9,597 nucleotides of DNA from Dehalococcoidia bacterium. GTDB taxonomy: Bacteria; Chloroflexota; Dehalococcoidia; GIF9; AB-539-J10. Both the position numbers and the translations under genes were made by a program. How positions within the stretch are numbered: the first letter of the stretch is position 1; each line of letters opens with the position of its first letter. Below, in pieces: positions 6,493-9,597 of this stretch. The notes under the pieces are model-generated. The model did no database searches. It was not told where the DNA came from and saw only the letters and a list, made by a program, of their open reading frames with translations. The stretch lies in the NCBI GenBank assembly GCA_023128875.1, contig JAGMDB010000145.1, forward strand, positions 1 through 9,597, in the 5' to 3' direction.

Positions 6493-7290
6493 GTGAAGAA
6501 ATTAAGTAAGATGAATAAAGTGAAAGCGAAGTTTGATTTTGGTGAAGCTATTGGAATGCTTGTGGGGAAGTGGTGGTGTTCAGCTGTAAGACAGGGTCAC
6601 CACCAATATGCACCCACCTATGATTTTCCTGTGCGAATCAAATTTATTGAGAATTACTGGATACAATCTAAAAGGGAATTTAACCTATCAGAGTATATCA
6701 GGTGCGCAAAGGAGCTAGAAGTGGAAGGGGTCAAAGCTATTGTAGGCAGCTGCGGTTTGATTGGAGGCATGCAAGAGGAATTAGCGAACGCAGTAGATAT
6801 TCCCGTTTTTTCGTCAAATTTATTGGTAGTGCCATTAGCGTTAAGGGTGATTGGAAAAGGCAAAAAGGTTGGCATTCTAACTGATAGCTCTGAAATTTTA
6901 TCGAAAGATGATTGCAAAGTACTAAGAGGGTGTGGGATACAACCGGAATCCCGTCGGATTGTGATAAGAGGAATGGAGGAATCGGAATACCAGGATATAT
7001 GGATTACACAGTTTGGCGGTGGTGAAATAGAGAAAGGGAATTGGAACTTAGAGGAGGGAGAAGTTGCAAAGCTGGAACTTGGAGAATTTAACATTAAAAA
7101 AGTTGAAGAAGCGGTTGTTTCAGTGGCAGAAAAGATGGTTTCCGAGAATCCTGATATTGGGGCAATTGTTCTTGAATGTACAGAAATGCCGCTTTACGCA
7201 AAAGCAATAAGGAAGGCGACTGGTTTACTGGTTTTTGATAGCGTGAGCTTAGTAAAATACATTCATACTGCTACGGTGAGTGTGTGCTAA
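6493..7290 (+). CDS. Asp/Glu/hydantoin racemase superfamily protein
   Basis: The 265-residue protein has the two-cysteine pattern of the Asp/Glu racemase superfamily (glutamate, aspartate and hydantoin racemases, maleate isomerase, arylmalonate decarboxylase). The first Cys is in IVGSCGLIGGMQEEL (Cys87) and the second in AIVLECTEMPLYAKAI (Cys229). Between them are VDIPVFSSNLLVVPLAL (101-117) and KKVGILTDSSE (124-134), typical of the two pseudo-symmetric domains. Either racemisation of an amino acid or decarboxylation/isomerisation of a diacid is possible. The start is uncertain: GTG 6493 and ATG 6511 are in frame, and neither has a good ribosome binding site, unlike its neighbours. It may depend on coupling to the aldolase 23 bp upstream. 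If so, the aldolase frameshift could affect its expression. Confidence 0.75.
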   Translation: MKKLSKMNKVKAKFDFGEAIGMLVGKWWCSAVRQGHHQYAPTYDFPVRIKFIENYWIQSKREFNLSEYIRCAKELEVEGVKAIVGSCGLIGGMQEELANAVDIPVFSSNLLVVPLALRVIGKGKKVGILTDSSEILSKDDCKVLRGCGIQPESRRIVIRGMEESEYQDIWITQFGGGEIEKGNWNLEEGEVAKLELGEFNIKKVEEAVVSVAEKMVSENPDIGAIVLECTEMPLYAKAIRKATGLLVFDSVSLVKYIHTATVSVC

Positions 7291-7516
7291 AGGGAAGTGC
7301 AAAGCTGAGTAAGGAGAAAGAGGAGGTAATGTCTATGGAGCATTGGTTCTCAAGAAAGGCTGGGTGACTTTCAGGGCTTACCTCATGGAGAATTGCTATG
7401 GTTTAAGGGATTACCGGTTGGAGGTGAATGGTGATGGCCTCGGGGGACTTGAGAGCTATTGAGGGAAATGTCGAATAATATGACCTGAAATGACCGAAAC
7501 AAAGGAGGGGCATAGC
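7291..7516 (+). other. 226-bp gap before the SDR gene, with remnant
   Basis: Apart from the decayed reading frame described separately at 7320-7432, I see no RNA gene, terminator or clear promoter here. The last 20 bases hold the SDR ribosome binding site AAAGGAGG. Confidence 0.5.
7320..7432 (+). pseudogene. Decayed short gene with intact ribosome binding site
   Basis: GAGGAGGT at 7320-7327 is followed 7 bases later by ATG 7335 (also ATG 7329). The frame reads MSMEHWFSRKAG and stops at 7365-7367. Removing one G from the GGG just before that stop would continue it as DFQGLPHGELLWFKGLPV and on to GGEW, before a TGA near 7432. This looks like protein rather than random translation. I do not recognise the family. 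A good initiation signal in front of a broken frame argues for a recently decayed gene or a sequencing indel. Confidence 0.35.
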
Positions 7517-8284
7517 ATGGGAAAATTAGACCAAAGAGTAGCTATTATTACCGGAGGTGGCACTGGAATAGGACGGAATATCGCCCTGGAGTTTGCCAAA
7601 GAGGGGGCTAAGGTGGTAATTGGCAGCCGAAACGTGGCTAACCTGGAGAAGGTAGTTGAGGAGATTAAGGCTCTTGGGGGGCATTGTGTAGGCGTATCCA
7701 CTGATGTTTCTGTCGCTGAGCAGGTGCGTAGCCTGACCAAACAAACGGTGGATAACTTCGGTAGCATTGATATCTTAGTAAATAATGCCGGTATCTGCCA
7801 TAGCGCCACTTTGCTGGAAATGCCCGAACAGTATTGGGATGAGGTCTTGGATGTAAACCTTAAAGGAGTTTTTCTGTGCACCCAGGCTGTTGCTAGGTAT
7901 ATGATGGAACAAAGATACGGCAAAATTATCAATATATCCTCAAATTCCGGACGGGGGGGTGGTCTCGACGATTGTGCTAATTATTGTGTGTCCAAGGCTG
8001 GTGTCATCCAACTGACCAAGTCTTCTGCCTTTGAGTTAGCACCTTATGGAATAAATGTTAATGCTATTGCTCCGGGAGCAGTCCTGACCGATATGGATAA
8101 AAGATGCATGACGCCAGAACAGTTCAAACAACACATGGAAGGCAGAAAAGCGATGGCAGTCCTTGGTAGGATAGGCGATACCCAGGATATAGCCAACCTG
8201 GCTTTGTTTCTGGCTTCAGACGATTCCTCTTTCATATGTGGAGAGACTATAGCCATAGATGGTGGCAGGACCGACCGAATGTAG
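7517..8284 (+). CDS. Short-chain dehydrogenase/reductase (SDR, FabG-like)
   Basis: The 255-residue product is a classical SDR, a cytosolic NAD(P)-dependent oxidoreductase of alcohols or ketones. It has the cofactor loop TGGGTGIG (12-19), an Asp in STDVS (61-65), NNAG (89-92), Asn114 in LDVNLKG, catalytic Ser near 142 (INISSNSG), and the YxxxK pair Tyr156 and Lys160 (YCVSK). NAIAPGAVLTDM and the C-terminal SSFICGETIAIDGG are standard for the family. Arg38 after the second strand (IGSRN) hints at NADP(H), though weakly. The start is ATG 7517 with AAAGGAGGGG at 7501-7510; an upstream in-frame ATG at 7490 lacks a comparable site. All catalytic residues are present, so it should be active. Substrate unknown: most likely a hydroxy or oxo acid intermediate of the same pathway. 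Confidence 0.92.
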   Translation: MGKLDQRVAIITGGGTGIGRNIALEFAKEGAKVVIGSRNVANLEKVVEEIKALGGHCVGVSTDVSVAEQVRSLTKQTVDNFGSIDILVNNAGICHSATLLEMPEQYWDEVLDVNLKGVFLCTQAVARYMMEQRYGKIINISSNSGRGGGLDDCANYCVSKAGVIQLTKSSAFELAPYGINVNAIAPGAVLTDMDKRCMTPEQFKQHMEGRKAMAVLGRIGDTQDIANLALFLASDDSSFICGETIAIDGGRTDRM

Positions 8285-8287
8285 TCT

Positions 8288-8342
8288 GGCTATTATTGGC
8301 AATCGTGCCAACAGCGTGGGGGTAAAACCCTCAAAGGTAGCC
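8288..8342 (+). ncRNA. Possible three-way-junction RNA element
   Basis: Three helices can form together. An outer stem pairs GGCTA (8288-8292) with TAGCC (8338-8342). Hairpin 1 is TTGGCA / TGCCAA (8296-8301 with 8306-8311), a perfect 6 bp with an ATCG loop. Hairpin 2 pairs GGGGG (8318-8322) with CCCTC (8328-8332), including one wobble, with a TAAAA loop. The element ends 3 bases before a strong AGGAGGT. It does not match any riboswitch I know (no B12 box seen). This is a fold seen by eye and could be chance. Confidence 0.3.
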
Positions 8343-8345
8343 TAT

Positions 8346-8417
8346 AGGAGGTGATATCTGGGAGCAGAATCACTTTTAACTCGGACGAAGAGACTGCTAC
8401 ACCGTTTTGACCTTTGA
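8346..8417 (+). other. Orphan ribosome binding site with short reading frame
   Basis: AGGAGGT (8346-8352) has no standard start codon at good spacing. CTG 8358 would begin a 19-residue frame (LGAESLLTRTKRLLHRFDL), and an overlapping GTG at 8351 begins another frame of about 19 residues. Neither is convincing as a protein. As at 7320, this looks like the leader of a gene that has been lost, or a leader peptide. Confidence 0.25.
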
Positions 8418-8549
8418 GTGAGAAAAGGGTTGGGTGAGCATTTCCTTCTCTGATGATAAATTATAGTGTCTATGGCATGGTTTCAAAACGATTTCATGAG
8501 AGTTTGGAATTCTTAGGAAGTAAAACAAAAGATGTAAGGGAGGAATAAA

Positions 8550-9248
8550 TTGAAAACGCTTTCTACTAAGGAACTTAATGCTCTGCGATCTATTAGTACT
8601 CCTACTGTTTCGAATGCCATTGAATTTTTCAACGTGCGCCCCAAAAATGAAGGATTCATGTCGGGCGAAATAAAATGTATTTTCCCCGACATGGGTGTGA
8701 TGGTTGGTTACGCTTGTACCGGAGTTATGATTGCCAGCTGGCCAGATAAAGAACGTGAGGAGCCACTTGATTTTAGAATGTGGGAACACATACTTCAAAT
8801 TCCAGCACCGCGGGTAGCTGTTATTCAGGACATTGACCAGCCGCCGTGCATCGGTTCCCTTTGGGGTGATGTTAATGCCAATATGCATAAGGCTCTGGGT
8901 TGTGTGGGTGTAGTCACTAACGGCGGTGTAAGGGACCTGGATGAAGTTCATGAATTGGGTTTCCAATTCTTTGCGGCTCAGGTAATTCCATCTCACGCAT
9001 ATGACCACTTGGTGGATGTAGGTAGTCCAGTGAAGGTGGGTGGTCTAGTGGTCAGTCCTGGTGACCTTATTCATGCTGATAAACACGGCGTTCTGGTCAT
9101 ACCTCGTGAAATTGCTAGCGAAGTGGCGGAAGCAGCCCGAAAGGTAGAAGAGAGTGAGCGGAAGCTTACTAATCTATGTAAGTCGCCAGATTTCACTGTG
9201 GAGAAGCTAAAAGATGAGCTAAAAAGGCTATGGGGCATGGGGCTCTGA
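8550..9248 (+). CDS. RraA-like / 4-hydroxy-4-methyl-2-oxoglutarate aldolase-like protein
   Basis: The 232-residue protein belongs to the RraA/HMG aldolase fold, historically misnamed dimethylmenaquinone methyltransferase. The early STPTVSNAIEF (16-26) is typical. The core signature is LWGDVNANMHKALGCVGVV (104-122) followed by TNGGVRDLDEV (123-133), where Gly, Arg128 and Asp129 form the pyruvate/metal site in the aldolases. It ends with VSPGDLIHADKHGVLVIP (168-185), including the second conserved GD. Members cleave 4-hydroxy-4-methyl-2-oxoglutarate or decarboxylate oxaloacetate; RraA itself inhibits RNase E. With an HpaI aldolase nearby, a catabolic aldolase is more likely. The start is TTG 8550 with GGGAGGA 8538-8544. 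The last five residues (WGMGL) and the stop lie inside the duplicated aminotransferase segment, so the natural C-terminus has probably been replaced by a few residues. Confidence 0.85.
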   Translation: MKTLSTKELNALRSISTPTVSNAIEFFNVRPKNEGFMSGEIKCIFPDMGVMVGYACTGVMIASWPDKEREEPLDFRMWEHILQIPAPRVAVIQDIDQPPCIGSLWGDVNANMHKALGCVGVVTNGGVRDLDEVHELGFQFFAAQVIPSHAYDHLVDVGSPVKVGGLVVSPGDLIHADKHGVLVIPREIASEVAEAARKVEESERKLTNLCKSPDFTVEKLKDELKRLWGMGL

Positions 9249-9371
9249 TATTGGGTCACAGCCATCCTGCAATAGTGCAGGCAGTGCAAGAGCAAATGGC
9301 CAAAGGAGTGATAGCTGAGTTATCCTGCAGCATAGCTGGTCTGGTATATAACTTGATATATCATTTATTCA

Positions 9372-9390
9372 ATCTCCAGCCAAAGGAGAT
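9372..9390 (+). promoter_or_regulatory. Second copy of the aldolase leader hairpin
   Basis: ATCTCC and GGAGAT are identical to the stem at 5652-5670, with loop AGCCAAA instead of AGGCAAG. The ribosome binding site AGGAGGT follows at 9402-9408. Confidence 0.35.
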
Positions 9391-9416
9391 AAGAAATTAA
9401 CAGGAGGTATTAGACA

Positions 9417-9597
9417 TTGAAGAATTCACTTAAGGAAAATTTGAAGAAAGGCAAGGTAGTCCATGGAACTTTTGTTGGCATTGGGCACTCAGATGTGACT
9501 GAGTGGCTATCCCATCTAGGGTTTGATTGGCTTCTGCTGGATGCTGAGCATGGTCCCCTGGACTTTCAGACGTTGCAGCGGATGATGCAGTCTATGA
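9417..9597 (+). CDS. HpcH/HpaI family aldolase, second copy, 5' part only
   Basis: This is a near-duplicate of the gene at 5697. It has a TTG start at 9417 with AGGAGGT at 9402-9408, and 60 complete codons to the window edge with no stop. The N-terminal aldolase block WLSHLGFDWLLLDAEHGPLD is identical to the first copy. It ends LQRMMQSM in one frame, exactly where the first copy is disrupted, so this copy appears intact as far as it can be seen. Residue differences include Gly for Arg in GTFVGIGH; Gly fits my memory of the family consensus. This is probably the working aldolase of the pair. Its remaining 190 or so residues lie outside the window. Confidence 0.88.
   Translation, partial: MKNSLKENLKKGKVVHGTFVGIGHSDVTEWLSHLGFDWLLLDAEHGPLDFQTLQRMMQSM

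Larger units (their letters stand above)
8285..8549 (+). other. 265-bp gap with structured element and orphan ribosome binding site
   Basis: The gap contains a possible folded RNA at 8288-8342 and a strong AGGAGGT at 8346-8352 with no substantial gene after it; both are listed separately. The remainder (about 8420-8535) is A/T-rich, and I see no gene in it. The end holds the ribosome binding site GGGAGGA of the next gene. Confidence 0.5.
9230..9597 (+). repeat. Composite copy B: aminotransferase fragment fused to aldolase leader
   Basis: 9230-9309 matches 4445-4524 (5 mismatches), and 9306-9597 matches 5586-5879 (about 20 mismatches and a 2-base gap). The two matches overlap by GAGT, present at both source sites (4521-4524 and 5586-5589). 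This is what a 1065-bp deletion between short direct repeats would leave. The copy runs to the window edge, so its true extent is unknown. Confidence 0.88.

Noticed and set aside
8288..8342. tRNA or cobalamin riboswitch in the SDR-RraA gap
   Set aside because: The element is too short for a tRNA and lacks an acceptor/T-arm pattern. No B12-box-like sequence is present.
1..9597. CRISPR array, rRNA, tRNA genes or phage modules
   Set aside because: I found no regularly spaced short repeats, no rRNA or tRNA signatures and no phage structural or integrase genes. The only repeats are the two-copy duplication.

Overview
The window reads as a piece of a bacterial chromosome from an anaerobe that uses corrinoid (B12-type) methyl transfer. 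All recognisable genes lie on the + strand. They mostly carry strong AGGAGG-type ribosome binding sites, and some use TTG starts. Base composition looks to be in the mid-40s % G+C by eye (not computed). The gene mix (MtmB-like methyltransferase with a corrinoid protein, diaminopentanoate-dehydrogenase-like enzyme, class III aminotransferase, HpcH/HpaI aldolase, Asp/Glu racemase family, SDR, RraA-like protein, IS3-family remnant) would suit subsurface Chloroflexota or a Clostridia-type Bacillota. That assignment is inference, and the sequence alone does not decide it.

Layout. 2-583: 3' part of a carbamoyltransferase that resembles putrescine carbamoyltransferase. 602-690: start of a broken gene. 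691-1040: 3' remnant of an IS3-family (IS407-like) element with one catalytic Asp changed to Ala. 1124-1770: MtmC-type corrinoid protein broken by a frameshift. 1781-3154: intact, full-length MtmB-family methyltransferase that has Met where archaeal MtmB has pyrrolysine. 3191-4201: 2,4-diaminopentanoate-dehydrogenase-like oxidoreductase. 4241-5572: glutamate-1-semialdehyde-aminomutase-like class III aminotransferase. 5697-6469: HpcH/HpaI aldolase split by a 2-nt insertion. 6493-7290: Asp/Glu (hydantoin) racemase family protein. 7291-7516: gap with a strong ribosome binding site and a decayed short reading frame. 7517-8284: SDR oxidoreductase. 8285-8549: gap with a predicted three-way-junction RNA fold and an orphan ribosome binding site. 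8550-9248: RraA-like/HMG-aldolase-like protein. 9230-9597: a second, diverged copy of earlier sequence, made of 80 bp of the aminotransferase interior joined to the aldolase leader and the first 60 codons of a second, unbroken aldolase.

How the parts may work together. The corrinoid protein and MtmB homologue would demethylate a methylated (probably N-methyl) substrate. The dehydrogenase and aminotransferase would remove or move amino groups. The racemase-family protein, SDR and two aldolase-type enzymes would process the remaining carbon skeleton to central metabolites. The shared direction and mostly short spacings support a catabolic island, but the substrate is not visible in the sequence.

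The most notable points are the MtmB homologue that lacks pyrrolysine, the diverged direct duplication with an internal 1065-bp deletion whose junction supplies the end of the RraA-like gene, and the high density of frame breaks. The frame breaks could mean real decay or assembly indels.
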